NCBI GenBank assembly: GCA_902780635.1
Contig: CACZGH010000030.1
Coordinates: forward strand, 1-64,000
Length of the DNA stretch: 64,000 nt
Reading direction: 5' to 3'
Origin: an uncultured Prevotellaceae bacterium
GTDB taxonomy: Bacteria; Bacteroidota; Bacteroidia; Bacteroidales; Bacteroidaceae
The notes beneath the pieces are model-generated. The model was not told the origin of the DNA. It saw only the letters and a program-made list of their open reading frames with translations, and searched no databases. Each line of letters begins with the position of its first letter. The stretch's first letter is position 1. The position numbers and the translations under genes are program-made. Positions 34,237 through 42,974 of this stretch are shown here, piece after piece.

Positions 34237-36513
34237 TGCAATCTGTTGGAGAAAGGTGTCAGCTTGGTCCAGGGTGTCGATTTTGCCTACATCCATCAGT
34301 TTGAGGTCGTCTTTGGCATACCCTTGCACTTTGGCTTGGGCACATATCTTGAGATAGAAGTCGATGATGCTGAATTTTGGCGGCCATTCCTCCATCCTTT
34401 TAAACAGCCGCGGAGAGAACACGTGGATGCCGGAGAAAGCATAACGCCGACATTGTGAGACATCGAGGTCGGGATAGGGCGACCGCACCTCTCCTGTCTG
34501 CACATTGGTCCAGCCCACCAACCGCATCTGTTGGTCGAAGAGCAGGTAACGGCTTGTTTCCCGGCTGCTGACCAGCAAGGTGGCATCATTGTCTTTGGAC
34601 GCTTCATAAAAATCGCGCAGACAGACATTGCTGAGGATGTCGACATTGTGTATCAGTATAGGTTTTTCTGGGTCGAAGAGAGCAGCCGCCTTGCGCAGTC
34701 CGCCACCCGTATCGAGCAGGGCATCCGTCTCATCCGATATTTTGATATCCATGCCGAAGCGCTGGTGAGCATCCAGATAACTGACAATCTGACTGGCCAA
34801 GTGATGCACATTGACGACCACGCGCCCTGCGCCCTCATCTTTCAGCTTCTGCAGCACTCGCTGAAGCAATGGTTCCCCACCCACAGGCACCAGTGCCTTG
34901 GGCATCGTGTCGGTGAGTGGTTTGAGACGCGTGCCTAGTCCTGCTGCAAAGACCATGGCCTGCATGGGTGTGGTGCTATGCACAGGCCTCAGCACTTGAG
35001 AGATGCCTTGTTCACGGTGACAGATTCTCACTTCTATGCCAAAGCGGTCGTGAATATGCTGCGCCAGGTGCTGTGCCGAGTAGACACTGCGATGCTGTCC
35101 GCCAGTACATCCGAAAGAGAACATGAGACTTGTGAATCCACGTTGTAGGTAGCGCGCCACGTGAGCATCAGCCAGTTGATAGATATGGTCGAGAAAGGTC
35201 AGGATCTCTCCGTCATCCTCAAGGAAACGAATGACGGGCTCGTCGAGGCCTGTCAATTTTTTATAAGGCTCATACCTTCCGGGGTTGTGTGTGCTGCGGC
35301 AGTCGAAGACATAGCCGCCTCCATTGCCCGACTCATCCTCCGGAATGCCTTTCTTGTAGGAGAAACTGTAGACACGCACCACCAACGGTCCTTTCCCGTC
35401 GTATTTGGAGAATGTGGCGGGTCCATCGGCTGGATGCGCCTCATAGATGTTATGTGGTGTAATCTTATACCCATCAGCTCTTTGTGGCAGAACAGTGTCT
35501 TTCTCTGCAAACTGTGGCAGGTCAGTCAGTCGCCGCAACATATCGACCATATAAGGATAGTGGAAGTCGACGTTGTCGAGCATCTCCCGCAAATTGTGCA
35601 TGGCCGGCGGTATGGAGTCAATGAAATGCTTTTTTCGCTCAAAATACCCCCTGAAGCCGTATGCCCCGAGCACCTGGAGGGTGCGGAAGAGCACGAAGAG
35701 ACTCAACCGGTCGACAAAATGCCGTTTAGATGGCACCTCGGTATAGTTTTTCAGCGAGTTGTAATATTCATATATGAGTTTGCGACGCAATTTATTGGAA
35801 TACTTCGCCGACGCCTGCCACAAAAAGGAGGCCAGATCGTAATAGAAGGGTCCGCGCCGCCCACCCTGATAATCAATAAACGAGGGATTGCCCTGTGCGT
35901 CGAGCATGACATTTCGCGCTTGGAAGTCGCGGTACATGAAGCTGTCCACCGGCTCTGCTGTCAGGTCCTTGGCAAAGAGTCTGAAATTGGCCTCCAGTTT
36001 TAGCTCATGGAAGTCGAGGTCTGTGGGTTTGAGGAAGCAATATTTAAAATAGTTGAGGTCGAAAAGCACAGTCTCCTCGTCAAACGCCGGCTGCGGATAG
36101 CATACCGACCAGTCGAGCCCCCGTGCACCGCGCATCTGGAAGTTGGGCAGTTGACGAATGGTCTTGAGCAGCAATTCCTGTTCCTGAATATTGTATCTGC
36201 CCCCCGCTTCACGTCCGCCTTTGAGGGCGTCGAAAAGCGCGGTGGTGCCGAGGTCGGACTGCAGATAGCGCATCTCATCGTCACTGACAGCAAGAATATG
36301 CGGCACGGGCAACTGGCGGTGGGTGAAATGGCGCGTCAGATAGATGAAAGCATGATTTTCATCCTTACTGGTGCCAACTACACCCACTACCGTTTTCCCC
36401 GCGCTGTCGGCGAGTCTGAAATACTGACGGTTGCTACCAGCTCCTGCGATCCTTGTGACGCTTGCCGGTTCCTCTCCTTTCCATTGCTGATATAATTGCC
36501 TAAGTAGAAGCAT
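34231..36513 (-). CDS. Sugar kinase (AmgK-like) - RapZ C-terminal - MurU-like nucleotidyltransferase fusion
   Basis: 760 residues with three recognisable parts. Residues 1-335 form an aminoglycoside-phosphotransferase-type kinase (GAGSNRQYFRL; catalytic loop YRDFQARN at 194-201, with Tyr where His is common; FIDYQGGRRGPFYYDLAS). Residues 376-503 match the RapZ C-terminal domain (GGYVFDCRSTHNPGRYEPYK, TGLDEPVIRFL, FGCTGGQHRSVYSAQHLA). Residues 517-760 form a nucleotidyltransferase (VFAAGLGTRLKPLTDTMPKA, DTGGGLRKA, LIHNVDILSN). AmgK and MurU phosphorylate MurNAc/GlcNAc and activate MurNAc-1-P with UTP in peptidoglycan recycling. The RapZ C-terminal domain senses glucosamine-6-phosphate in enterobacteria. 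A single protein for cell-wall sugar salvage with a built-in sensor is a reasonable inference. The small gene upstream is ten bases away. Confidence 0.85.
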   Translation of the reverse strand: MLLLRQLYQQWKGEEPASVTRIAGAGSNRQYFRLADSAGKTVVGVVGTSKDENHAFIYLTRHFTHRQLPVPHILAVSDDEMRYLQSDLGTTALFDALKGGREAGGRYNIQEQELLLKTIRQLPNFQMRGARGLDWSVCYPQPAFDEETVLFDLNYFKYCFLKPTDLDFHELKLEANFRLFAKDLTAEPVDSFMYRDFQARNVMLDAQGNPSFIDYQGGRRGPFYYDLASFLWQASAKYSNKLRRKLIYEYYNSLKNYTEVPSKRHFVDRLSLFVLFRTLQVLGAYGFRGYFERKKHFIDSIPPAMHNLREMLDNVDFHYPYMVDMLRRLTDLPQFAEKDTVLPQRADGYKITPHNIYEAHPADGPATFSKYDGKGPLVVRVYSFSYKKGIPEDESGNGGGYVFDCRSTHNPGRYEPYKKLTGLDEPVIRFLEDDGEILTFLDHIYQLADAHVARYLQRGFTSLMFSFGCTGGQHRSVYSAQHLAQHIHDRFGIEVRICHREQGISQVLRPVHSTTPMQAMVFAAGLGTRLKPLTDTMPKALVPVGGEPLLQRVLQKLKDEGAGRVVVNVHHLASQIVSYLDAHQRFGMDIKISDETDALLDTGGGLRKAAALFDPEKPILIHNVDILSNVCLRDFYEASKDNDATLLVSSRETSRYLLFDQQMRLVGWTNVQTGEVRSPYPDLDVSQCRRYAFSGIHVFSPRLFKRMEEWPPKFSIIDFYLKICAQAKVQGYAKDDLKLMDVGKIDTLDQADTFLQQIAR

Positions 36514-36522
36514 CTTCTGTGT

Positions 36523-36744
36523 TTAGTCCTGTTTTTTTTCTTCCTCCTCCATCTCCTTTCTTCGTTCTGCCAGCCATTTCTGTCGTCTTTTGTTATCATA
36601 TTGGCGTAACAAAGCGTCTATGAGGAGCAGGATCATCATGATACCAAGCGACATCAGCCACGACCGTGTGATGTATAGCAGTCCTGATGAAACAAAGACC
36701 AGGAGCAGAATATGCTTGATGACTTTTTTATCCATTTTTGCCAT
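36523..36744 (-). CDS. Small membrane protein, 73 residues
   Basis: Starts MAKMDKKVIKHILLLVFVSS. Two hydrophobic segments (about 9-24 and 28-46, LMSLGIMMILLLIDALL) are followed by a strongly charged tail (RRQKWLAERRKEMEEEE). It is ten bases upstream of the kinase-RapZ-nucleotidyltransferase gene and shares its promoter (36761-36769). It is probably an inner-membrane protein with a cytoplasmic tail; function unknown. It could tether the downstream enzyme to the membrane, but only gene order suggests that. Confidence 0.75.
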   Translation of the reverse strand: MAKMDKKVIKHILLLVFVSSGLLYITRSWLMSLGIMMILLLIDALLRQYDNKRRQKWLAERRKEMEEEEKKQD

Positions 36745-36760
36745 AATTCTCTATTATTCT

Positions 36761-36769
36761 GCAAATGTA
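36761..36769 (-). promoter_or_regulatory. Promoter of the small membrane protein/fusion operon
   Basis: Minus strand TACATTTGC, 17 bases before the start codon. Confidence 0.6.
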
Positions 36770-36931
36770 CATAAAAAGCGGCATTTATGAGTCAGTTTTA
36801 TCAAGATTTTCATCTAAATTCTCTTTCTTAAGGCACCTTCTCTTTTGCTTTCCCATCGGTTTACACCATCATTTCACCAATGAAAAGTGAAATAATTCAT
36901 AAGAATGTTTACAAAATTGGATTTTTTTATT

Positions 36932-36940
36932 TAAATTTGC
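36932..36940 (+). promoter_or_regulatory. Promoter of the AraC-type regulator
   Basis: TAAATTTGC, 27 bases before the ATG at 36967; its position rules out the in-frame ATG at 36880. Confidence 0.6.
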
Positions 36941-36966
36941 TGATGAAAATCAGAAATACACGAAAA

Positions 36967-37842
36967 ATGCAGACCAGTAAATATCTTGTAGCTAATGACC
37001 GTGACGCGAAATGGGGCTTGACAGTAAGCACTGTGGGCCATGACACTGTAGGTGTCGGTGAGCACTACCCCACTCATGGACATGCAGACGGCTATTTCTT
37101 TGACATGGAGAAAGGCCGTGTGTTGAATGAGTACCAGATGCTTTACTTAGTGGAGGGAGAAGGCTTTTTCGTCTCCACCCACCAATCCCGCACTCGTATC
37201 AAGTCTGGCGACATTTTTCTCCTTTTCCCCAACGAGTGGCATAGTTATGGTCCTATGAGCACGTCATGCTGGAAGAGTTATTGGATAGGCTTTAAAGGTC
37301 GCAACATGGACGACCGTGTGGAGAGTGGATTTCTGTCTTGTGAAAAACCTATCTACCATGTGGGTTACTCCTCAGAAATCATCTCCCTCTATAATACCGC
37401 GTTGAAGGCAGCCCAGGAAGAAGCCGCCTACTCACAGCAGCTGATGGCAGGCATTGTCAACCACCTGATTGGCATGATGTATTCTTTAGAGCGCAACATC
37501 ATTCTCAACAAAGACCACGACCGTGTGGATATGATCAACCGTGCTCGCTATCGCATCCGCGAGACATTGGAGGGCGACCTCTCCATCCAGCAGTTGGCAG
37601 AGGAGTTGGGTGTGAGTTACTCCAATTTCCGCAAACTTTTCAAGGAATATACCGGTCTCTCCCCTGCCCTCTATCAACAGGACCTCAAGTTGCAACGGGC
37701 GAAAGAGCTATTGTCCACCACCAAGATCAGCATCAAGGAAATCGCCTATCGCCTTAATTTTGAGTCGCCTGACTATTTCTCCTCCAAGTTTCGTGTCAAG
37801 ACTGGACAGAAGCCCAGCGAGTTCAGAGCATCCAATTCCTGA
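36967..37842 (+). CDS. AraC-family transcriptional regulator of rhamnose genes
   Basis: 291 residues from MQTSKYLVANDRDAKWGLTV. The N-terminal cupin-like sensor (about 20-130: HYPTHGHADGYFF, YLVEGEGFFVS, KSGDIFLLFPNEWHSYG) is followed by the C-terminal double HTH (about 190-285: LSIQQLAEELGVSYSNFRKL and ISIKEIAYRLNFESPDYFSS). It is followed by rhaD on the same strand and faces the rhaB-rhaA-rhaT operon, so it most likely activates these genes in response to rhamnose. No binding half-sites could be defined by eye. Confidence 0.88.
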   Translation: MQTSKYLVANDRDAKWGLTVSTVGHDTVGVGEHYPTHGHADGYFFDMEKGRVLNEYQMLYLVEGEGFFVSTHQSRTRIKSGDIFLLFPNEWHSYGPMSTSCWKSYWIGFKGRNMDDRVESGFLSCEKPIYHVGYSSEIISLYNTALKAAQEEAAYSQQLMAGIVNHLIGMMYSLERNIILNKDHDRVDMINRARYRIRETLEGDLSIQQLAEELGVSYSNFRKLFKEYTGLSPALYQQDLKLQRAKELLSTTKISIKEIAYRLNFESPDYFSSKFRVKTGQKPSEFRASNS

Positions 37843-37910
37843 AAACGCCACTGCGTCAAAATTCGCTGATAAAAAATCAAATAACCATGCGGACTTACCT
37901 TGGAAACATG

Positions 37911-37919
37911 TAATTTCGC
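37911..37919 (+). promoter_or_regulatory. Possible promoter of rhaD
   Basis: TAATTTCGC, one mismatch from TAnnTTTGC, 32 bases before the rhaD ATG; a weak box, as expected for an activator-dependent promoter. Confidence 0.45.
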
Positions 37920-37950
37920 ATCATTCTAATATTAACCTAAAACGCATAAT

Positions 37951-38760
37951 ATGAAGAGTATACTTGAAGGACGTCCAGCACTGAAAAAGGAAGTGTACAA
38001 GATAGCCGAAGTGGCTGGTTATCTCTGGCAGAATGGCTGGGCAGAGCGCAATGGTGGCAACATCACCGTCAACATCACCAAATTTGTAGATGACGAAATC
38101 CGTCAGATGGAACCCATCAGCGATGTGAGACCTATTGGCACCACACTGCCACAGTTGAAAGGCTGCTATTTTTATTGCAAAGGCACGGGCAAACGCATGC
38201 GTGACCTGGCCCGTGAGCCGATGGAGAATGGCAGTGTGATCCGCATCCTCGACGACTGCGCCAGCTATGTCATCATCGCCGACAACCCTGTGGCTCCCAC
38301 CAGTGAGTTGCCCTCGCATCTGAGTGTTCACAACCACTTGATCGAGAAAGGCTCCAACTACAATGCTACGGTGCATACCCATCCTATTGAACTGGTAGCG
38401 ATGAGTCATCGTCGTGAGTATCTCAAGAAAGACGTGCTCACCAACCTGCTTTGGAGCATGATACCCGAGACGAAAGCATTCTGCCCATTAGGTTTAGGCA
38501 TCATCCCCTACACTTTGCCAGGAAGTGTGGAACTGGCCGACGCCACCCTGCGTGAGCTTGATGACTATGACGTGGTATTATGGGAGAAACATGGTGTCTT
38601 TGCACAGGGCTTGGACGTGATGGACGCTTTTGACCAGATCGACGTGCTGAGCAAGAGTGCCAAGATATATGTCAACGCCCGTGCCATGGGATTTGAGCCT
38701 GAGGGCATGAGTCAGGAACAAATGAAAGAAATGTCGGTGGCATTTAATCTGCCGAAATAA
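37951..38760 (+). CDS. rhaD: Rhamnulose-1-phosphate aldolase
   Basis: 269 residues. Class II (zinc) aldolase of the AraD/FucA superfamily: GWAERNGGNITVNIT near residue 30, KGTGKRMRDLAREP, then the metal site HLSVHNHLIE with ATVHTHPIELVAMSH, and the downstream His in WEKHGVFAQG. It splits L-rhamnulose-1-phosphate into dihydroxyacetone phosphate and L-lactaldehyde. The kinase and isomerase are in the convergent operon at 40038-42802. A large TCTAGA hairpin array lies right after its stop. Confidence 0.95.
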   Translation: MKSILEGRPALKKEVYKIAEVAGYLWQNGWAERNGGNITVNITKFVDDEIRQMEPISDVRPIGTTLPQLKGCYFYCKGTGKRMRDLAREPMENGSVIRILDDCASYVIIADNPVAPTSELPSHLSVHNHLIEKGSNYNATVHTHPIELVAMSHRREYLKKDVLTNLLWSMIPETKAFCPLGLGIIPYTLPGSVELADATLRELDDYDVVLWEKHGVFAQGLDVMDAFDQIDVLSKSAKIYVNARAMGFEPEGMSQEQMKEMSVAFNLPK

Positions 38761-38770
38761 TTTTTGGGAG

Positions 38771-38907
38771 TTCTAGATTTTCTAGACATTCTAGATTTTC
38801 TAGACATTCTAGATTTTCTAGACATTCTAGATTTTCTAGACATTCTAGATTTTCTAGACATTCTAGATTTCTAGACATTCTAGATTTTCTAGATAATCTA
38901 GAACTCC
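38771..38907. repeat. Seven 18-base TCTAGA repeats between convergent rhaD and rhaT
   Basis: Seven units of ATTCTAGATTTTCTAGAC (one 17-base variant at 38860-38876; the first lacks its A). The array is enclosed by GGAGTTCTAGA at the left and TCTAGAACTCC at the right, which are inverted copies, so the whole stretch folds as nested hairpins. It sits where two operons meet and probably blocks read-through both ways. Confidence 0.9.
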
Positions 38908-38916
38908 TTAAAAAAA

Positions 38917-39948
38917 TCACAAGAGCTGCGGCAGGAATGATGAGATGATCAGCACGATGATGCCGATGACAAGCACCGTGATGGTCTTGTTGGAGCAGCC
39001 TTTCCACTCTTTGAGGATGATGCCCCAAACATTGGAGAACACCACATTGAGTGCCATCAGGATGCAGAATGCCAAAGTGGTGAGCGTCTCTGAGGAAGTA
39101 AGGAAACCCTTACCGAGCGACAGTCCGAAGAACTGGCTATACCACAAGGCACCAGCCAGAGCACAGAACAAAAGGTTGTTGCCCCATACTTTGCCTTTTT
39201 TATAGTCACCCCATGTCTTGTTCTTGTTGTTCTGATAGAGGCAATAAACGGCATTGGTCACGAAGCCGCCCAAAGTGACGAGCAGAGTGGCAGGCAACGT
39301 CTTGAACATGTCGGCCGTGTCAGCGAAATGGATATCCTTGCCAAACTCCAGACCTACATTGAAACAGCCGCTCATAAAACCAGCGAGAAGCGCGATGGCT
39401 ATACCTTTCGGGAAATTGAAATCCTTGACGGCGGCTTTCTTCTCCTCTTCCGACAAAGAAGACGCTTTCATCGAACCTGCCACACCAATGATGGCGATAC
39501 CCACCAAAGTGACAACAACGCCCATGATGACGGCAAAAGTCAGTTTGGAAAGTGGATCCTGCTCAGGGAAGAAAATGTTCAGCAGCACCGGTCCCATGAT
39601 GGTGCCCAGTCCGGCGCAGGTGCCTAATGCGATGCTCTGTCCCAACGCCACACCGAGGTATCTCATGGAAAGGCCGAAGGTCAAGCCACCCACACCCCAG
39701 AGTACACCGAAGAAGACAGTCATCCACACATTGAAAGAACTGGCTGTAGAGAAGAGTTCACAGAGCCCGTGACCCTCTGGCACAGCGAGCAGTGCACCGA
39801 GGAAGGGAAAAATAAGCCATGCGAACACGCCCTGAATCAACCAATAGCTCTCCCAGCTCCATTTTTTGATTTTGTTGATGGGGACATAACAAGAAGACTG
39901 GCAGAACGCACCGACGGCAATGATTAAAAGTCCTATAACAATTTCCAT
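38917..39948 (-). CDS. rhaT: L-rhamnose/H+ symporter
   Basis: 343 residues with about ten membrane segments. It has the RhaT-type start (IGLLIIAVGAFCQSSCYVPI), then KKWSWESYWLIQGVFAWLIF, GVGGLTFGLSMRYLGVALGQ and LGTIMGPVLLNIF. It moves rhamnose with protons across the inner membrane. It is the third gene of rhaB-rhaA-rhaT, separated from rhaA by 89 bases containing a strong hairpin. Confidence 0.93.
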   Translation of the reverse strand: MEIVIGLLIIAVGAFCQSSCYVPINKIKKWSWESYWLIQGVFAWLIFPFLGALLAVPEGHGLCELFSTASSFNVWMTVFFGVLWGVGGLTFGLSMRYLGVALGQSIALGTCAGLGTIMGPVLLNIFFPEQDPLSKLTFAVIMGVVVTLVGIAIIGVAGSMKASSLSEEEKKAAVKDFNFPKGIAIALLAGFMSGCFNVGLEFGKDIHFADTADMFKTLPATLLVTLGGFVTNAVYCLYQNNKNKTWGDYKKGKVWGNNLLFCALAGALWYSQFFGLSLGKGFLTSSETLTTLAFCILMALNVVFSNVWGIILKEWKGCSNKTITVLVIGIIVLIISSFLPQLL

Positions 39949-39989
39949 GTAAAAAAAGATAAAAAGATTAGATGCTAAAAACCGAAAAC

Positions 39990-40017
39990 ATCCCCCCTAT
40001 CCAAGGATAAGGGGGAT
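39990..40017. promoter_or_regulatory. Intercistronic hairpin between rhaA and rhaT
   Basis: ATCCCCCCTATCC-AA-GGATAAGGGGGAT pairs at 12 of 13 positions. On the minus strand it is followed only by GTTTTC, a poor T-run. It is more likely a partial terminator or a stabilising/processing structure that lowers rhaT relative to rhaA. Confidence 0.6.
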
Positions 40018-40037
40018 TTTGTCAGATATACATGAGA

Positions 40038-41291
40038 TTATGATCTCTTGCTGGTCACCTCTTTCTCATACTGCTGGATAGCGGGAATATACTCCTCACC
40101 TACCGGCACATTGTTCTTGAGGTTGAAGTAGTCAAACACAGCGCCGAATGGGAGTGACTTGGCTTCCTCGAGGAGAGCGAGGCGCTCGAAGTACTGTCCG
40201 TTGGCCTCATACTCACGCAGTTTGGCGATGGGCTCGAGCAGTGCCTGGAGCACGCACTTCTGTGTGGCACGTGAACCGACGATATAAGCACCGATGCGGT
40301 TGATGCTGGCGTCGAAGTAGTCGAGACCGATATGTGCGCGGTGCAGAGCGTCGGCACGCACGATTTCCTTGAAGAGGTCGAGGGTCTGGTCGTTCATGAT
40401 GGTCACGTGGTCGCTGTCCCAGCGTACTGGACGGCTGACATGGAGCATCAGTTCGGGCACATACATCAAGAGCGTGGAGACGAAGTCGCTCACATTCTCG
40501 GTCTGCTCGTAGTGACCAGTGTCGAGGGTATAGATCTGCTTGCGTGTGGCGCAATATGCTGTATAGAAGTCGTGTGAACCTACGGTATAGCTTTCCAGTC
40601 CGATGCCGAAGAGTTTAGCCTCGAAGCATGCTTTCATGTCGGGCAGGTTCTCTTCCATGATCTCATCAAGTGATGCAGCCAGTATCTCGCGGTATTTCAG
40701 GCGGTTGACAGTGAGGTCCTTGCTTCCGTCATGTACCCAGATGTTCATGATACAGGGGTCGTTCTGAGCCTTACCCATAGCATCGGCGATACGACGGCAG
40801 CGCTTGGTGTGCTCGATCCAGAAGTCACGGATGGCCTTATCGGGGTTGGAAAGGGTGAGGTCGCCACTCTTGGGGTGTGAGAAAGAAGTGGAGTTGAAGT
40901 CGAGCTTCATGTTGTTCTCTTTTGCCCAGTCAATCCAACTCTGGAAATGCTCTACCTCTACCTGGTCGCGGTCTACGAACTTGCCTTTGAAGTCGCCATA
41001 GATCTCATGCAGGTTGAGACGATGGTTGCCGGCGAGCAGTGTTTTGACGAACTCGATATCCTTGCGCACCTCGTCGATGTTGCGGGCACGTCCTGGGTAG
41101 TTACCAGTGGTCTGGATACCTCCTGAGAGGGCTTCATTGCGCTCGAAACCGACCACGTCATCGGTTTGCCAGCAATGCAGAGAGATCTGCTGTTTCTCAA
41201 GTTCGGCAATTGCCTTGTCGGTGTCGACACCTACTGCAGCGTAGCGCTCTTTGGCCACGGCATAAGCTTTTTCAATAAGATCTGCTTTCAT
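40038..41291 (-). CDS. rhaA: L-rhamnose isomerase
   Basis: 417 residues, full length. Typical stretches are QQISLHCWQTDDVVGFE, GGIQTTGNYPGRARNIDEVR, NFDYN-type FNSTSFSHPK, MNIWVHDGSKD, HYEQTENVSDFVSTLL and HVSRPVRWDSDHV (metal and substrate residues). It converts L-rhamnose to L-rhamnulose. It lies 32 bases after rhaB in the operon. Confidence 0.96.
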   Translation of the reverse strand: MKADLIEKAYAVAKERYAAVGVDTDKAIAELEKQQISLHCWQTDDVVGFERNEALSGGIQTTGNYPGRARNIDEVRKDIEFVKTLLAGNHRLNLHEIYGDFKGKFVDRDQVEVEHFQSWIDWAKENNMKLDFNSTSFSHPKSGDLTLSNPDKAIRDFWIEHTKRCRRIADAMGKAQNDPCIMNIWVHDGSKDLTVNRLKYREILAASLDEIMEENLPDMKACFEAKLFGIGLESYTVGSHDFYTAYCATRKQIYTLDTGHYEQTENVSDFVSTLLMYVPELMLHVSRPVRWDSDHVTIMNDQTLDLFKEIVRADALHRAHIGLDYFDASINRIGAYIVGSRATQKCVLQALLEPIAKLREYEANGQYFERLALLEEAKSLPFGAVFDYFNLKNNVPVGEEYIPAIQQYEKEVTSKRS

Positions 41292-41323
41292 TTTGATTTG
41301 GTTTTATGGAGTTAATTGTTTGA

Positions 41324-42802
41324 TTATGCTTTTGTTGTGATATCTAAGAATTTTTGATAAGCCTCATCCCACATCGGGGTGTCCTGCGGTGTAAACTCCT
41401 GCATGGAGACGCTCTGTGCGATGATACGCCGCATCTCCCATACGTCGGAGACGGCACCAGAGGCTTTGGCCTGCAGCATGATATTGCCGATGGCGGTGCA
41501 TTCCTGTGGACCTGCCAGCACTTTCACGCCGGTGGAGTTGGCAGTGAACTGATTGAGATATTTGTTGAGAGAGCCACCGCCTATGATATGAAGGGCGTTG
41601 ATGGGGAAAGAAGCGAACTCCTTGAGCCATCCGAACACCTGGCGGTAACGCAGTGCGAGGCTGTCGAAGATGCAGCGGCAGATCTCTGCATATCCTGTGG
41701 GCACATGCTGTCCGGTCTTGCGGCAGTATTCCTGAATGGCATCCACCATCGACGACGGGTTGGCAAACATCGGGTCATCAGGGTTGATCAAGCTTTGGAA
41801 TGGCTCCACCTTCATGGCCTCAGCCTGCAGTTCACCGTGCGACTTAGGTGCGTCGGTCCATTCTTTACGGCAACGCTCGTAGAGCCACATGCCACAGATA
41901 TTCTTCAGGAAGCGGGTAGTGCCCTCGATACCTCCCTCGTTGGTGAAATTGTATTCGAAGCTCTTGTCGTTGATGACAGCCTCACGGGTCTCTATACCCA
42001 TCAGACTCCAGGTGCCGCTACTGAGATAAGCAAACTCCTCGTTGGCTGCCGGCACGGCTGCTACGGCACTACCAGTGTCATGTCCTGCCACGGCCACTAC
42101 TGGCACGTCGCCCAGACCTGTCATCGTCTGCACTTCCTCTGTGAGTGTCCCTATCACGGTGCCAGGATTGACCATGGGGCCAAACTTCTCCTTGGTCAGT
42201 CCTACACTGGCCAGAAGGCTGTCATCCAACTGTTTGGTACGTGGGTCGAGCATCTGCGAGGTAGAAGCGATAGTGTACTCACACACCTGCTTTCCTGTCA
42301 GCATATAGCTGAGGCAGTCGGGCACAAACAGAATTTTGTCTGCGTTTTCCAGGGCAGAGTCGTGATTGCTCTTCATCGCATACAGCTGGAAAAGAGAGTT
42401 GAAGTTCATGAACTGTATGCCAGTGATGTCATAGACTTTCTGTCTGTCGATGCACTGGGCGAAGTATTCTTCCATCTTGCCGAAAGTATGAGGGTCACGA
42501 TAGGCCAACGGATTGCGCAGAATGGCGCCGTCTTGGGCGATGCACACGAAGTCTACACCCCATGTGTCAATGCCGATAGAGGTGATGGGGATCTGTCGTT
42601 GTACCGTCAGTTTGAGTCCTTTGATGACCTCAAAATAAAGTGCATAGATATCCCAGTAGAAATGCCCGCCAGTCTGGATCAGGTGGTTGTCAAAACGTGT
42701 CAACTCCTCGAGTTGGATTTTGCCATCATCTAAAGTACCGATGATGGTCCTGCCGCTGGTGGCCCCCAGGTCTACAGCGAAAAAATACTTTTTGTTGTTC
42801 AT
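41324..42802 (-). CDS. rhaB: Rhamnulokinase
   Basis: 492 residues of the FGGY carbohydrate kinase family. It has the N-terminal ATPase loop FFAVDLGATSGRTIIG, GIDTWGVDFVCI, VAVAGHDTGSAVAAVPA and the C-terminal LHIIGGGSLNKYLNQF. It phosphorylates L-rhamnulose at C1. It is the first gene of the minus-strand operon with a promoter box about 62 bases upstream (42864-42872). Confidence 0.95.
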   Translation of the reverse strand: MNNKKYFFAVDLGATSGRTIIGTLDDGKIQLEELTRFDNHLIQTGGHFYWDIYALYFEVIKGLKLTVQRQIPITSIGIDTWGVDFVCIAQDGAILRNPLAYRDPHTFGKMEEYFAQCIDRQKVYDITGIQFMNFNSLFQLYAMKSNHDSALENADKILFVPDCLSYMLTGKQVCEYTIASTSQMLDPRTKQLDDSLLASVGLTKEKFGPMVNPGTVIGTLTEEVQTMTGLGDVPVVAVAGHDTGSAVAAVPAANEEFAYLSSGTWSLMGIETREAVINDKSFEYNFTNEGGIEGTTRFLKNICGMWLYERCRKEWTDAPKSHGELQAEAMKVEPFQSLINPDDPMFANPSSMVDAIQEYCRKTGQHVPTGYAEICRCIFDSLALRYRQVFGWLKEFASFPINALHIIGGGSLNKYLNQFTANSTGVKVLAGPQECTAIGNIMLQAKASGAVSDVWEMRRIIAQSVSMQEFTPQDTPMWDEAYQKFLDITTKA

Positions 42803-42863
42803 TATTTAAGGTGTTATTATCATTGGTTAGTGGTGGTTTCCTCCAAACAGGAAATTTGATGTT

Positions 42864-42872
42864 GCAAAATTA
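42864..42872 (-). promoter_or_regulatory. Promoter of rhaB-rhaA-rhaT
   Basis: Minus strand TAATTTTGC, 62 bases before the rhaB start. A clear TTTG at the usual distance is lacking, consistent with activator dependence. Confidence 0.5.
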
Positions 42873-42940
42873 AGCCAATAAAAACAAAAGTCACCCAATT
42901 ATTTGATTTTAAGACTAAAAGTTTTGGGCAGTTGATATAC

Positions 42941-42974
42941 AAAAAAAATCGGATGTCTCCCGACAACCGATTTT
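42941..42974 (-). terminator. Rho-independent terminator on the minus strand
   Basis: Minus strand AAAATCGG...CCGATTTT followed by eight T in total. It lies between groEL and rhaB and about 90 bases after a separate -7 box at 43061-43069. Confidence 0.75.

Noticed and set aside
38771-38907. Possible CRISPR array
   Set aside because: The units are directly adjacent with no unique spacers, and no cas genes are near.
38744-39028. Frame on the minus strand with repeating NLECLE residues
   Set aside because: It is a translation of the TCTAGA repeat array joined to the rhaT end in another frame; the repeats look like an RNA/DNA hairpin element, not a protein.
41354-42733. 459-codon open frame opposite rhaB
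   Set aside because: Antisense to the full length of rhamnulokinase, which has clear FGGY motifs; the frame is a by-product of codon bias.
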